Source of the DNA: Sinobacterium caligoides
GTDB lineage: Bacteria; Pseudomonadota; Gammaproteobacteria; Pseudomonadales; Sinobacteriaceae
Direction: 5' to 3'
DNA: 64,000 bases
Assembly: GCF_003752585.1 (NCBI RefSeq)
Contig: NZ_RKHR01000004.1
Coordinates: forward strand, 1,272,054-1,336,053
The position numbers and the translations under genes were made by a program. Below the pieces are notes generated by a model. It worked only from the letters and a program-made list of their open reading frames with translations. It made no database searches and was not told where the DNA came from. Within the stretch, counting starts at the first letter, position 1, and every line of letters starts with the position of its first letter. Shown piece by piece: positions 29,369 to 38,570 of the stretch.

Positions 29369-30502
29369 ATGGACGTACGCAGAGTGTTAATCCTCGGCGG
29401 CTACGGCAACTTCGGTAAGCGTATTGCAGAAAGCTTATCCAGCTTGCAAGGTATTACCGTTGTCATTGCCGGAAGAGATGCCGAGAAAGCGGCACGACTC
29501 TGCGCCGAGTTGTCGGCAAAAAATCTTGCCGCAACACTGGAGGCCGCCGTCGTTGATACCGGCAGCGCGCAGTTCGTTGAGCAGCTACGGGCCTTATCGA
29601 CCGACCTTGTCATCCATACCGGCGGGCCTTTTCAAGGGCAAGATTATCGCGTCGCCGAAGCCTGTCTTCAGCTCGGCAATCACTACATCGATCTCGCTGA
29701 CGATCGCCGCTTTGTCTGCGATATTAGCCAGCTGGATAAGCAGGCCCGTGACAAGGGGCTATTACTGGTCTCTGGGGCGAGCTCGGTGCCCGGCCTCTCA
29801 TCGACCGTGGTCGAGCATTTTATTGACCAGTTCTCCCGGCTCGACGCCATCGACTTCGCCATCGCTCCCGGCAATCAAGCCGAGCGCGGCGAGGCGACAG
29901 TCAGCGCCATTCTCTCCTATACCGGCAAACCGTTCTCATGCTTTCAGCAGGGACGCTGGTTCGACCAATACGGCTGGATGTCGCCGAGAAAACTCGACTT
30001 TGGCGATGTCGTCGGTCGACGCTGGCTCGCCAATATCGATATCCCCGACTTACAACTCTTCCCCGAATACTACCCATCCGTGCACAGCGTGCGCTTTCAG
30101 GCCGGGCTAGAATTACCCTTACTGCATTTTGGCATGGTCCTCATGGCATGGCTCAGCAAGCGAGGCATCGTCAAAGACTGGTCAGCGCATACCCCCGCGA
30201 TCGTCAAAGCCAGCGAGTGGTTCCTGCGCTTAGGCAGCGACATCGGCGGCATGCGCGTCAACCTCAGCGGTTTGGGCACCGACCACAAGCCCTTAGCGAT
30301 CGACTGGTTACTTTCAGCCACAGATGGCATGGGCCCCTATATACCGACTATCTCAGCGATTATTCTCGCCAAGAAGCTCATCGCGGGCACCATAGAGCAC
30401 CGCGGCGCTATGCCTTGTATGGGCCTCTATACGCTGGCGGAGTTTGACCATGAAGCGCTACCGTTAGGCATTGTGCAGCAAACGGAGCAACGCTGTGGAT
30501 AA
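29369..30502 (+). CDS. Saccharopine dehydrogenase-like NAD(P)-binding oxidoreductase
   Basis: The 377-residue product begins VRRVLILGGYGNFGKRIAE, a Rossmann GxGxxG-type motif. It continues with VVIAGRDAEKAARL and LVIHTGGPFQGQDYRVAEAC, typical of the saccharopine dehydrogenase/trans-acting enoyl reductase superfamily. Substrate unknown. ATG at 29369 follows GAGAG and starts directly at the Rossmann fold; an in-frame start 21 codons earlier has no such support. It overlaps the DUF2269-like gene by 8 nt and is first of a three-gene operon with two membrane proteins. Confidence 0.8.
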   Translation: MDVRRVLILGGYGNFGKRIAESLSSLQGITVVIAGRDAEKAARLCAELSAKNLAATLEAAVVDTGSAQFVEQLRALSTDLVIHTGGPFQGQDYRVAEACLQLGNHYIDLADDRRFVCDISQLDKQARDKGLLLVSGASSVPGLSSTVVEHFIDQFSRLDAIDFAIAPGNQAERGEATVSAILSYTGKPFSCFQQGRWFDQYGWMSPRKLDFGDVVGRRWLANIDIPDLQLFPEYYPSVHSVRFQAGLELPLLHFGMVLMAWLSKRGIVKDWSAHTPAIVKASEWFLRLGSDIGGMRVNLSGLGTDHKPLAIDWLLSATDGMGPYIPTISAIILAKKLIAGTIEHRGAMPCMGLYTLAEFDHEALPLGIVQQTEQRCG

Positions 30503-30968
30503 CTACCTGCTACTGAAGATGATCCATATTTTAAGTGCCGTCATTGTCACCGGCACCGGCGCCGGCATCGCCTTCTTTATGTTCATGGCGAATCGTTCCA
30601 ACAATATCCAGGCCATCGCGGTGACCGCCCGTCACGTCGTACTCGCCGACTGGTTGTTTACCACCCCCGCTATTGTCGTGCAGTTTGTCACCGGCTTAAT
30701 GCTGATGATGCGACTTGGCTACACCTTCACTTCGAGCTGGTTTTTACTGGTGATTAGCCTATTTCTGTTCATTGGCGCCTGCTGGGTACCGGTGGTGGTC
30801 ATTCAGTACCGGCTGCGCAACCTTGCCGACAGTGCCGTCGAGAGTGGCGAACTCGGTGCGCCGTTCAAGCAAATGATGCGCTGGTGGACGGCACTTGGTG
30901 TGCCCGCCTTCTGCGCCATCCTCGTGATCTTCTGGCTAATGGTTTTCAAGCCGCTGCCACTGACATAG
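30495..30968 (+). CDS. DUF2269-family integral membrane protein
   Basis: The 157-residue protein has about four membrane helices (LLLKMIHILSAVIVTGTGAG, LFTTPAIVVQFVTGLMLM, WFLLVISLFLFIGACWVPVV and a C-terminal helix). The pattern matches the DUF2269 family, whose function is unknown. GTG at 30495 is chosen because GGAG lies 7 nt upstream inside the preceding gene; a TTG eight codons earlier is possible. It overlaps the saccharopine-dehydrogenase-like gene and precedes the DoxX-like gene by 11 nt. Confidence 0.72.
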   Translation: MDNYLLLKMIHILSAVIVTGTGAGIAFFMFMANRSNNIQAIAVTARHVVLADWLFTTPAIVVQFVTGLMLMMRLGYTFTSSWFLLVISLFLFIGACWVPVVVIQYRLRNLADSAVESGELGAPFKQMMRWWTALGVPAFCAILVIFWLMVFKPLPLT

Positions 30969-30979
30969 ATGCCACCATC

Positions 30980-31363
30980 ATGAACATTAGCGTTAACCTA
31001 GCTGCCAGACTGAGTCTTGCCCTATTGTGGATTTTCACCGCCGCCACCTCTGCGATCTTTGCCCAGGCGTTGAGCTATCAAATTTTAGCCGCAGCCGGCA
31101 TCGACGGTAGCCTAGCCAGTATCTGCCTATATTCAGGCAGTATCGTGGATCTATTGATCGGCGTCTGGCTACTCTACGGCAGACAACTCCGCCACTGTTA
31201 TTGGCTTCAGCTCATCATCATCACCCTCTATACCGTGCTGCTGACAGTGATCGATGCCCATTACTGGCTACACCCGTTTGGGCCGCTAACAAAAAACATT
31301 CCCCTGTTAGTGATGATTTATTACTTATACCGCCAAGAAAAAGAACTCGAGAAAAACATTTAA
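30980..31363 (+). CDS. DoxX-like membrane protein
   Basis: The 127-residue protein has four predicted helices: LSLALLWIFTAATSAIF, a middle segment with YSGSIVDLLIGVWLL, LQLIIITLYTVLLTVI and NIPLLVMIYYLY. The order and the HPFGPLTKNIPLL segment resemble the DoxX-like family. It is third gene of the operon with the saccharopine-dehydrogenase-like and DUF2269 proteins, an arrangement that suggests a membrane-associated redox step. No substrate can be named. Confidence 0.68.
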   Translation: MNISVNLAARLSLALLWIFTAATSAIFAQALSYQILAAAGIDGSLASICLYSGSIVDLLIGVWLLYGRQLRHCYWLQLIIITLYTVLLTVIDAHYWLHPFGPLTKNIPLLVMIYYLYRQEKELEKNI

Positions 31364-31578
31364 TGGCTGTCTCAGCAACGACCAGTCGTTCGCTATAATC
31401 CACAGCTGGGCCATCCAGCATGACGCCAAAGCGATGATCGATGTCGGCAAAAACGTTGATAAAATTGACGTCAAACAAGCAAAACAAATATCTCATAAGT
31501 CGGTTTTCAATTATCGAGAATAACGAACGATTTATAGAATAGTATGAGTATTCAACAAGTCGTCGGGTGGCCAAGCCA

Positions 31579-32643
31579 ATGTTTGATATCAAGAAGCTAT
31601 TATTGATCTTTTTACTCTCTCCTTTTATTGCTCTGCCCTCGTACGCTGACGACGTGCCATTACCAACAGCCGTTGTCACCGCCCCCAAGATCACCATCAC
31701 CGGTAAGGACGCACAGCAATATGTCGACAGCAAGACAAAGTCGATAGGGATGAATTATTACCAGTCGATACCACTGAGAATACGCTACGCTTTTTATCAA
31801 CTAGCCCCGTGGGGGCTTGGCGCCTTCACGGGCGCGGATCTCAGCGTCAAACCCGATGCCAACGATAAGCAGGCATTGCGAGAATTCGCGAAAAAGTCAG
31901 AAGCGCAATACGTTATCTTTTTTCCTCAGGTTGTTATTTTCAGCGACCACGGCCAGCTACAGACAAAGCTCAAGGTAAACATATACGACGCACTAAGAAA
32001 CCAGCTGTTCTTCGACGAGGTATTCGCTGGCAGTGCCGTTGACAAGGCATCGAGCGATCAGTGCGACAAAACAAGCGAAAAAGACGAACGCGCTTACTGC
32101 CCTGACAACGGCGCGTTGAATCGGGCGATACCGGCCATTATGCAAGCGATTCGAGATCACGCGATTAACAATGTTGCATGGAACGAGGCGCTAAAAGAAA
32201 AGCGTTTTGCCATCCTCAACGAGGTGTATAAGACAGCAAAGCCAGATCCAATAATTCTTGAGACCATCAAGCAGAAGCAACGGAACATCGATGAAAAATC
32301 CTTCTATCATGGCTTCATCAGCAAAGATAAGAGGCAGTTTATTGCCTTCTTTACCGGCACCAGACCTAAAGACAGAAAAAAAGGTCAGCGGACATGGACC
32401 GTCGGCTATATCATCCTGGGCAGCAAGGGCGACACCGGCTGGACACTACAAACCAGAAATGAAGTCCCCCTCAATGGCTGTATCGATCAGCATGGCCACT
32501 ATCAATCCTGTAACAGCCTCGGCAGTGCGTCGTTGGAGGGAAAGCGGAAATACTATTTTCTCAATCTAGAAAAATGGGGCTACTTTAAACTCGGCTCAAC
32601 GGAGAGAGACCCTGATTTCTTAATGCCTGCCAGCAAATCATAA
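31579..32643 (+). CDS. Secreted protein of unknown function
   Basis: The 354-residue product has a signal peptide (FDIKKLLLIFLLSPFIALPS, likely cleaved after SYA). The mature part is lysine-rich, with two cysteines in SDQCDKTSEKDERAYC and two near the C-terminus in LNGCIDQHGHYQSC. No family was recognised. ATG at 31579 is preferred, with GGTGG 8 nt upstream; a GTG four codons earlier is also in frame. It stands alone on the plus strand. Confidence 0.65.
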   Translation: MFDIKKLLLIFLLSPFIALPSYADDVPLPTAVVTAPKITITGKDAQQYVDSKTKSIGMNYYQSIPLRIRYAFYQLAPWGLGAFTGADLSVKPDANDKQALREFAKKSEAQYVIFFPQVVIFSDHGQLQTKLKVNIYDALRNQLFFDEVFAGSAVDKASSDQCDKTSEKDERAYCPDNGALNRAIPAIMQAIRDHAINNVAWNEALKEKRFAILNEVYKTAKPDPIILETIKQKQRNIDEKSFYHGFISKDKRQFIAFFTGTRPKDRKKGQRTWTVGYIILGSKGDTGWTLQTRNEVPLNGCIDQHGHYQSCNSLGSASLEGKRKYYFLNLEKWGYFKLGSTERDPDFLMPASKS

Positions 32644-32749
32644 TCCTCGTGCGCGCGCCGCTGTGATAAACGTCGCTATAATGAGCGCTAACACGCTCAC
32701 CTTAATGAAGGCGAATTAAACCCTCGCCGCACAGGAGTTAGTCGACACC

Positions 32750-33676
32750 ATGCCTGGCCACAACTTAAACCTACTGCGGACACTGCAGGTGCTGCTCGTT
32801 GAGTGCCATGTCAGCAAGGCCGCAGCACAGCTGCACCTCACCCAGTCGGCGGTGAGCCGCCAACTCGCACAATTGCGCGAGCTGTTCGATGATGCACTGC
32901 TGGTACGCCAGGGCAACCAGCTATACCCGACGCCCCGCGCGCTGCAGCTGCAGGAGCAACTCAGCGAGCTGATGACGCAATGCGAGCAACTGTTTGCCCC
33001 GCTGCAATTTGCGCCCTCGAGCTGGCAGGGGCAGGTCGTCTTATCCTCCTCCGATTATGTTGCACACTACATCCTGCCGGATATTATCCGCCACCTCTCG
33101 CAGCAAGCGCCCCATGTCGATGTAGTCTTCAAGCTGTGGTCGCCCGACTTTCTCACTGGCCTCGGCGACTCGGATATCGACCTGCTGTCGACCACCGCCC
33201 CCGCCATCCACGACGGCTTGTGTGGTGCCAGAATCGGCTCGGATAAACCGGTTTGTGTCATGCGCCAAGGCCACCCACTGGCCACAGCCGACAAGCTAAC
33301 ACTCGAGCAGTTTCTCGCCTTTGGCCATGTCACCGTCAGCGGTGGTGGCGATAAGGACGGGTTTGTCGCCGAGCACTTGGCCCAGCAGGGCCAACAGCGG
33401 CGTATCCAATGCACCGTGCCATTCTTCACCTCGGCACTCAACACCGTCTGCCAGACCGACCTGCTGCTGGTCATCCCGCGCCACATTGCGGTCAATATGC
33501 GACAGTATTTCGCCATTCACTGCACCGACCTGCCGCTCCCTACGCCGCGACAACAGTACTGGCTGCAGTGGCACCCTCGCCACCAGGACGACCCGGCCCA
33601 CCACTGGTTGCGCGAACGGGTGATGACGATCATGCGCGACTCGATGTATTCGGTGAGCGACACCGGTGATGATTAA
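32750..33676 (+). CDS. LysR-family transcriptional regulator
   Basis: The 308-residue product has an N-terminal winged helix-turn-helix (LNLLRTLQVLLVECHVSKAAAQ, then LTQSAVSRQLAQLRE) followed by a LysR effector-binding domain from about residue 95. It lies 84 bp upstream of a LysE-family exporter gene on the same strand. Regulation of that exporter is possible, but LysR targets are more often divergent. Effector unknown. Confidence 0.88.
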   Translation: MPGHNLNLLRTLQVLLVECHVSKAAAQLHLTQSAVSRQLAQLRELFDDALLVRQGNQLYPTPRALQLQEQLSELMTQCEQLFAPLQFAPSSWQGQVVLSSSDYVAHYILPDIIRHLSQQAPHVDVVFKLWSPDFLTGLGDSDIDLLSTTAPAIHDGLCGARIGSDKPVCVMRQGHPLATADKLTLEQFLAFGHVTVSGGGDKDGFVAEHLAQQGQQRRIQCTVPFFTSALNTVCQTDLLLVIPRHIAVNMRQYFAIHCTDLPLPTPRQQYWLQWHPRHQDDPAHHWLRERVMTIMRDSMYSVSDTGDD

Positions 33677-33760
33677 AAATCATAGCTATCATTAATTAAT
33701 ATGATTTCAACAAATACCATGGACTTGCTACCGTAGCCTGATCAATCGGGAGATGCTGCT

Positions 33761-34375
33761 ATGGCCTTGAGTATTTGGCTTTCTTTGTTAATGATTTCGC
33801 TGCTCGGTGCGATGTCGCCCGGCCCTAGCTTGGCGATGGTGGCCAAGCACAGCTTAACCGGCGGACGCTGGCACGGCATCGCCACCGCCTGGGCTCATGC
33901 CTGCGGCGTCGGCCTCTATGCGCTACTGGTGATCTTGGGCTTGGCGACGCTGCTACACCAGTCCCCCACACTGTTCAAGCTGATCAGCTATGCCGGTGCT
34001 GCCTACCTCGCCTATCTAGGCATGAACGCCCTACGTTCAAAGGGCGGTATCGCGGATAAACTGGCGACGGGACAGGCCGCCTCGCTGGCAGAGGCTGCCC
34101 GTGACGGCATCATGATCTCACTGTTGAACCCCAAGCTAGGCCTCTATTTCATCGCCCTGTTCAGTCAGTTTGTCGCCGCCGGCAGCGACCTATCCAGCCG
34201 TGCAATGGTCGTCGCCACACCGTTCATGGTCGACGGCCTATGGTACACCCTCGTGGCCTGTCTACTCTCACAAGCAGGCGTCTTACAGCGGTTGCGACAG
34301 CAGGCACAGTGGATCGACCGGCTCTCCGGGGTGGTGCTGATCCTGTTGGCCTGCCGCGTGATCTGGAGTAGCTGA
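33761..34375 (+). CDS. LysE/RhtB-family amino-acid exporter
   Basis: The 204-residue membrane protein has about six helices and the family start LGAMSPGPSLAMVAKHSLTGG, then GAAYLAYLGMNALRS and LLNPKLGLYFIALFSQFV, all characteristic of LysE/RhtB efflux proteins. The family exports amino acids or related metabolites; the substrate cannot be told from sequence. It follows a LysR regulator on the same strand. Confidence 0.88.
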   Translation: MALSIWLSLLMISLLGAMSPGPSLAMVAKHSLTGGRWHGIATAWAHACGVGLYALLVILGLATLLHQSPTLFKLISYAGAAYLAYLGMNALRSKGGIADKLATGQAASLAEAARDGIMISLLNPKLGLYFIALFSQFVAAGSDLSSRAMVVATPFMVDGLWYTLVACLLSQAGVLQRLRQQAQWIDRLSGVVLILLACRVIWSS

Positions 34376-34533
34376 GCCACATCGTCACGCCTCCTGAGTC
34401 GACAAAAACGCGGAGAGATCATTAAAGCCGCGTAAAATTAGTGTTAACTTACAGCGCACGAAAAATGATCAAACCGCGCGCGAGGCCAAAACAAAACCTG
34501 GCCGTTAGACGAGTAAGAGACAAGGGAACAGCG

Positions 34534-35412
34534 ATGAAGACAAGCAAGATTATCATTATCAGCCTACTGATGAGCCTTAACCTATGGGCACACAACGCGC
34601 TGGCAGCGTCTTCTGTATGGAAGGTCAGCAAGGGGCAGGAGTACTTTTATGTTGGCGGTACCGTCCACCTGCTCACAGCTGCCGACCACCCGCTGCCCAA
34701 GGAGTTCTACCGCGCGTATCGGGATACCGATAAGCTGGTGATGGAAACCGACATCGCCGCCACCCAACAGCTCGCCTTCCAAGCGCAGCTGATGATGGCC
34801 ATGAGCTACACCGATGAGCGCGTGCTTGCCAGCGAGCTGAGCCCTGAGGTCTATGCTCGACTGACCGACTTCATGGCAGCGCGCAAACTTCCCCTCGCCG
34901 GCTTCGCCAAGTTTCGTCCCTGGGGGCTATCGCTGGCCATCACCATGCTGGAATATCAGCGCCTGGGCATGGTGCCTAACCAGGGCGTCGACTTCTCTTT
35001 CAGTAGCCTGGCGCGAGCCGACCATAAGACCATGACCAGCTTAGAGACACCGCAGCAACAGCTGCAGGCCCTTTCCTCGATGGACAAAATCGATCCCAAC
35101 ACAATGATCGACTACACGCTTCGCGACCTGAAAAGCTTGCCTGAGTTTATTCAGCAGATGAAGAGCAGCTGGCGCAGCGGCGACCTCGAAGCGCTGGCCA
35201 GCAACCACGTTGTCACGCAGATGAAAAACGAGTTTCCGGAGATCTATCGCGCACTGATCACCGAGCGCAACAATGCCTGGATGCGACAAATTCCCACACT
35301 GCTCAGTGATGGTAAAAGACCCTTAATCTTAGTCGGCGCGCTGCACCTAGTCGGTCAAGAAGGGCTACTGAAGCAACTGCAGGCCCAAGGCTTCCAGGTA
35401 GAGCAGCTTTAA
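34534..35412 (+). CDS. TraB/GumN-family protein, exported
   Basis: The 292-residue product has a signal peptide (IIIISLLMSLNLWAHNALAA). It shows both conserved TraB/GumN segments: the N-terminal YFYVGGTVHLL with its His and the C-terminal LVGALHLVGQEGLLKQLQAQG. Some family members (Tiki) are metal-dependent proteases, while most bacterial ones are uncharacterised. ATG at 34534 follows AAGGGA and starts at the signal peptide. It stands alone, with no clear operon partner. Confidence 0.82.
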   Translation: MKTSKIIIISLLMSLNLWAHNALAASSVWKVSKGQEYFYVGGTVHLLTAADHPLPKEFYRAYRDTDKLVMETDIAATQQLAFQAQLMMAMSYTDERVLASELSPEVYARLTDFMAARKLPLAGFAKFRPWGLSLAITMLEYQRLGMVPNQGVDFSFSSLARADHKTMTSLETPQQQLQALSSMDKIDPNTMIDYTLRDLKSLPEFIQQMKSSWRSGDLEALASNHVVTQMKNEFPEIYRALITERNNAWMRQIPTLLSDGKRPLILVGALHLVGQEGLLKQLQAQGFQVEQL

Positions 35413-35467
35413 CGTACCATCAAAAAAGAAATATCTATAATTTTAAAAATTACGAGTATAAAAACAT

Positions 35468-35947
35468 ATGAGTACATCCCTGCAAGCGATGAGCGAAGAG
35501 GACTACTCTCGCTACTTTCAGTCGGCGATTAGTAGCTATGCCAAAGCGAACGTGGACTCGGGCCGCTGGCCTGAGGCCGAGGCCTTGCAGCGCGCCAAGG
35601 AGGCACACGACAAGCTGCTGCCCGCAGGGCTAGCCACCGAGGACAACTACTTTTTTCACCTCGTTAGCGCTGAACAGCAACAGCCCGTCGGCCACATCTG
35701 GGTGAAGCTAGAGAACAACGTTAACTCAACCTCCGCCTTTATCTATGATATCGAAATCAACCCAAGCTATCGTCGTAGGGGTTACGCCAAATCGGCACTG
35801 GCCAATATTGAAAAATTCGTCACCGAGCTGGGTGCCAGCAGCCTCGGCCTACATGTCTTCAACCACAATGCGGCCGCCGTGGCACTGTATCATAGCGTCG
35901 GTTACCAGACCGTCAGTCACAATATGCAGAAAAATTTAACGCAGTAA
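35468..35947 (+). CDS. GNAT-family N-acetyltransferase
   Basis: The 159-residue product has the acetyl-CoA-binding motif A of GNAT enzymes (IYDIEINPSYRRRGYAKSAL) and the C-terminal NHNAAAVALYHSVGYQTVS, where the Tyr ends the canonical xLYxxxGF element. It is cytoplasmic with unknown acceptor. It follows the TraB/GumN gene by 55 nt and may be transcribed separately. Confidence 0.85.
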   Translation: MSTSLQAMSEEDYSRYFQSAISSYAKANVDSGRWPEAEALQRAKEAHDKLLPAGLATEDNYFFHLVSAEQQQPVGHIWVKLENNVNSTSAFIYDIEINPSYRRRGYAKSALANIEKFVTELGASSLGLHVFNHNAAAVALYHSVGYQTVSHNMQKNLTQ

Positions 35948-36210
35948 CGGCGTCGAAACTGGGCCACCTTAATAGGCGGGGGAGACCCATGTCACCTGTC
36001 CCGACCATGAGCTTGGCGATGACAAGACTCCGCGGTTAATTTTATAATCTGCGGTGAGACGCACACAAGAGCATCGCCAAAACGGGCAGAATACGCCGGC
36101 AACCAGTAACGCCAGCGCGATAGATAGCCGTTTAACTGAGTCGCACACGCCTAGGCAGCTTTTATCTGGGCGATGATACAGTCAAGCGACTAATTATTAA
36201 GGGTTTCATT

Positions 36211-36717
36211 ATGTACGTTCGTGCTTTGCTGATACTTTCGCTAACAGCCTTTAGCGGCTGCGCCACCATCGGCAAGATAGAGAAACCGATCACACAGCCC
36301 GCGCAGTCAAGCCAGCCGACTCAGCCAACACAGTTAACAGCCCACGCAGACAACGAGTCATTAAGAAGAAGCTTTGTCGGTGAGTGGGTGGCCAAGCACG
36401 CCAACAACCAGGGCGGCTTCCGACAGGTCACCGTCGAGAGAGTCAGTGACGGCCGCTATGTGCTAACACTCGAAGACTATGACGCCAATAAACGCCTACT
36501 GAAAACACGCCAGCAATTTGGTTTCTGGGGCGTCTCCGGGGGCATTTATTTCACGCTGAATAGGGCAAAGAACCAGCACGGCAGCCTCACCGAAGCCAAC
36601 CCCAGCGACGCCGATAACGACAATGCTTACCAAATTTTAACGGCGACATTCAATCAATTAGTGTATCGAAGCTTATCTTCTGAGAAGCTATACACCTTCC
36701 AACGAAAACAACAATAA
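36211..36717 (+). CDS. Predicted lipoprotein, unknown function
   Basis: The 168-residue product has a lipoprotein signal (LLILSLTAFSGC, with Cys at about 17). A Gln/Pro/Thr linker (SSQPTQPTQ) follows, and then a globular domain of about 110 residues with VGEWVAKHANNQGGF and a two-tyrosine strand pattern. No family was recognised. The stop codon lies inside an AAC/AAT-rich microsatellite, so slippage could alter the C-terminus. Confidence 0.65.
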   Translation: MYVRALLILSLTAFSGCATIGKIEKPITQPAQSSQPTQPTQLTAHADNESLRRSFVGEWVAKHANNQGGFRQVTVERVSDGRYVLTLEDYDANKRLLKTRQQFGFWGVSGGIYFTLNRAKNQHGSLTEANPSDADNDNAYQILTATFNQLVYRSLSSEKLYTFQRKQQ

Positions 36718-36760
36718 CCATAACAACAATAACAATAACAATAACAACAACAAAACAAGC
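36704..36760. repeat. AACAAT-type simple sequence repeat
   Basis: Degenerate AAC/AAT units (AACAATAACAATAACAATA and variants) run across the stop codon of the lipoprotein gene and into the space before the next GNAT gene. Confidence 0.8.
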
Positions 36761-36814
36761 ACAAAAAAAACCAAACTGTCGTAAATAGATAAAAATAACA
36801 GAGGTACCGGTATT

Positions 36815-37390
36815 GTGAGTAAGTTTAAAAAAATTGTTGTACGCCAATATGTTGATGGCGATTTTGACCGTGTCAGCGAGATTCATGATCTCGCACGCCC
36901 GATCGAACTACAGGGCTCCTGTGATGCCCAGGCCTTTATCACCCTCGCCGATGACCGTGACGGGCTCAGTGATTTTCAGCAATCGCAGAAGCTGGTCGCT
37001 GTCGCCGATGACGTTGTCATGGGCTTCGTCGGCATCAGCGGTGCCGAGGTTAGCTGGCTGTATGTAGACCCGACAGCCTTCGGCAGTAGAATCGGCGCCA
37101 AACTACTGCTCAACGCCTTCGCCGCGATGGATCATATTCCCATTGCCTACGTCTTGGCCGGCAATGTAACGGCACGCAAATTTTACCACCACTTCGGCTT
37201 CCAAGAAGTTACCCAGTTCGACAGCGACAACAACGGCTACCCCTGTCGTGTAATTAAGCTGCAGATGGAGTGCAAGAACGTCTACCCAACGGCGCCGGCC
37301 GGACTCAACTCTCAGCGCTACAGAGCGGCTGTTAAGGCGGAGAGAAAAAACGCTCGGGACTGGTCCCGCAGCGTCGGCATCTCTGCCTGA
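36815..37390 (+). CDS. GNAT-family N-acetyltransferase
   Basis: The 191-residue product has GNAT features: VSWLYVDPTAFGSRIGAKLL (motif A) and AGNVTARKFYHHFGFQEV (motif B end). The start is GTG at 36815, starting MSKFKKIVVRQYVDGDFDRV, which is the usual beta-1 of the fold. About 45 basic residues after motif B (KAERKNARDWSRS) are outside the core fold. Substrate unknown. Confidence 0.82.
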   Translation: MSKFKKIVVRQYVDGDFDRVSEIHDLARPIELQGSCDAQAFITLADDRDGLSDFQQSQKLVAVADDVVMGFVGISGAEVSWLYVDPTAFGSRIGAKLLLNAFAAMDHIPIAYVLAGNVTARKFYHHFGFQEVTQFDSDNNGYPCRVIKLQMECKNVYPTAPAGLNSQRYRAAVKAERKNARDWSRSVGISA

Positions 37391-37520
37391 GGCTGTACCA
37401 GCGATAGTGGAGCCCACACTAGGGAGGCAGCGGCCTCCTTGCCAAGGTTTTTATTACCGTCAGAGTGCTTGCCAATTAACGACCGGAGTCGCCACCATAT
37501 TGCGCGGCATACTTTGACCG

Positions 37521-37937
37521 TTAGGTCTGATCGCTTGCGGGCTTTAAAGCCTCCCTCGCAGCGTCCCGCGCCTGCTCGGTCACCTCTCGCGCAATCAACT
37601 TCCGCATTCGTAATAACCAGCCCTGCACCTTCTCATCATCGACGGTGCACTTTTTACAGTCGAGCCTATCGGCGGAAATAAGCTGGATCGTCAGCGATGA
37701 TCCTGCATCGGTAATCGCCGTGTTTATTGCATAGCCCTTGTAGTTCAGCGTAACCGAGTAAAGACCAGACTTTTGCTCGCTGATCTGCCAACCATTCTTC
37801 GTCACCCTCGTCACCAGAGAGCTTACATCGTCAACAAAACCCGCATACTGTATCGGTTTAGCATAGGCGTTCTGCTCGTAAGCGAAGACCTGGAGACTAT
37901 AGGCAGATAGAAAAAAGATGAAAATAAAGCGTGCCAT
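37521..37937 (-). CDS. Small exported protein, paralogue of its upstream neighbour
   Basis: The 138-residue product has a signal peptide (FIFIFFLSAYSLQVFAYE). The mature domain carries KNGWQISEQKSGLYSVTLNYKG and a CKKC motif, then a helical Arg-rich tail. The order of elements matches the adjacent upstream gene, suggesting an old tandem duplication. Start and stop overlap as TAATG with that gene, so translation is coupled. No family was recognised. Confidence 0.65.
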   Translation of the reverse strand: MARFIFIFFLSAYSLQVFAYEQNAYAKPIQYAGFVDDVSSLVTRVTKNGWQISEQKSGLYSVTLNYKGYAINTAITDAGSSLTIQLISADRLDCKKCTVDDEKVQGWLLRMRKLIAREVTEQARDAAREALKPASDQT

Positions 37938-38401
37938 TATTTACTCCCTAAGTGCTTTTTTACTTGACGGTCGATACTTCTCCGCAGGTTTTTGACGTAA
38001 TTATAATAGTCTCTGCCACTTCGATAACAAATATCTTCAACGTTATTCTTACAGGCCATATCCCCCCAACCAGAGTGATATTTTAATTGAATAAGTGATT
38101 GGTTGAACTCTATTCGCATCACGCTGGTGTCTCCCCGGTAATCAAAACGGGCGAGAATGTAACCGTCCCCCTCTCCCTCGTAGAGCCAGGCATAACCTTT
38201 GGTCGTCAACATACCTTCGAGAATGGCCAGCCTTATCTCTGCCGGAGTCAGCCCTTGCACTGGAATCTCACCATGCACATTATAAATATACTTATCTAAC
38301 GATTTAGGCTTGTTATCACTATCCACTACTAACTTCTTAGGCTCCGCAGCGACTGATGTCGCCACCAACAACGCCAACAGCACTGCCACTTTTCTTATCA
38401 T
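37937..38401 (-). CDS. Small exported protein, first of a paralogous pair
   Basis: The 154-residue product has a signal peptide (IRKVAVLLALLVATSVAAE). The mature domain includes LTPAEIRLAILEGMLTTKGY, GYILARFDYRGDTSVMRIEF and two Cys in MACKNNVEDIC, ending in a basic helix (NLRRSIDRQVKKH). The pattern parallels the downstream gene: helix, then 'W' strand pair, then two Cys, then basic helix. Function unknown; a periplasmic location is expected. Confidence 0.65.
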   Translation of the reverse strand: MIRKVAVLLALLVATSVAAEPKKLVVDSDNKPKSLDKYIYNVHGEIPVQGLTPAEIRLAILEGMLTTKGYAWLYEGEGDGYILARFDYRGDTSVMRIEFNQSLIQLKYHSGWGDMACKNNVEDICYRSGRDYYNYVKNLRRSIDRQVKKHLGSK

Positions 38402-38570
38402 TAACTACCACCTGACTAGCCATTATTTTTTTATATGGCGCATGATGACGAAATTTTCTCGCAAAGTATATTATTAGATTTAAAACATAACGGGTATTCT
38501 TAGCTTGCAAGACAAACGGTTTCTATCGAATATAAGGCAAGAAAAAATAATCACCAAAGACTCTCAGCCT

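Noticed and set aside
31221-31733. Minus-strand frame of 170 codons.
   Set aside because: It overlaps the DoxX-like gene and the start of the next exported-protein gene on the other strand, and its translation has no recognisable domain.
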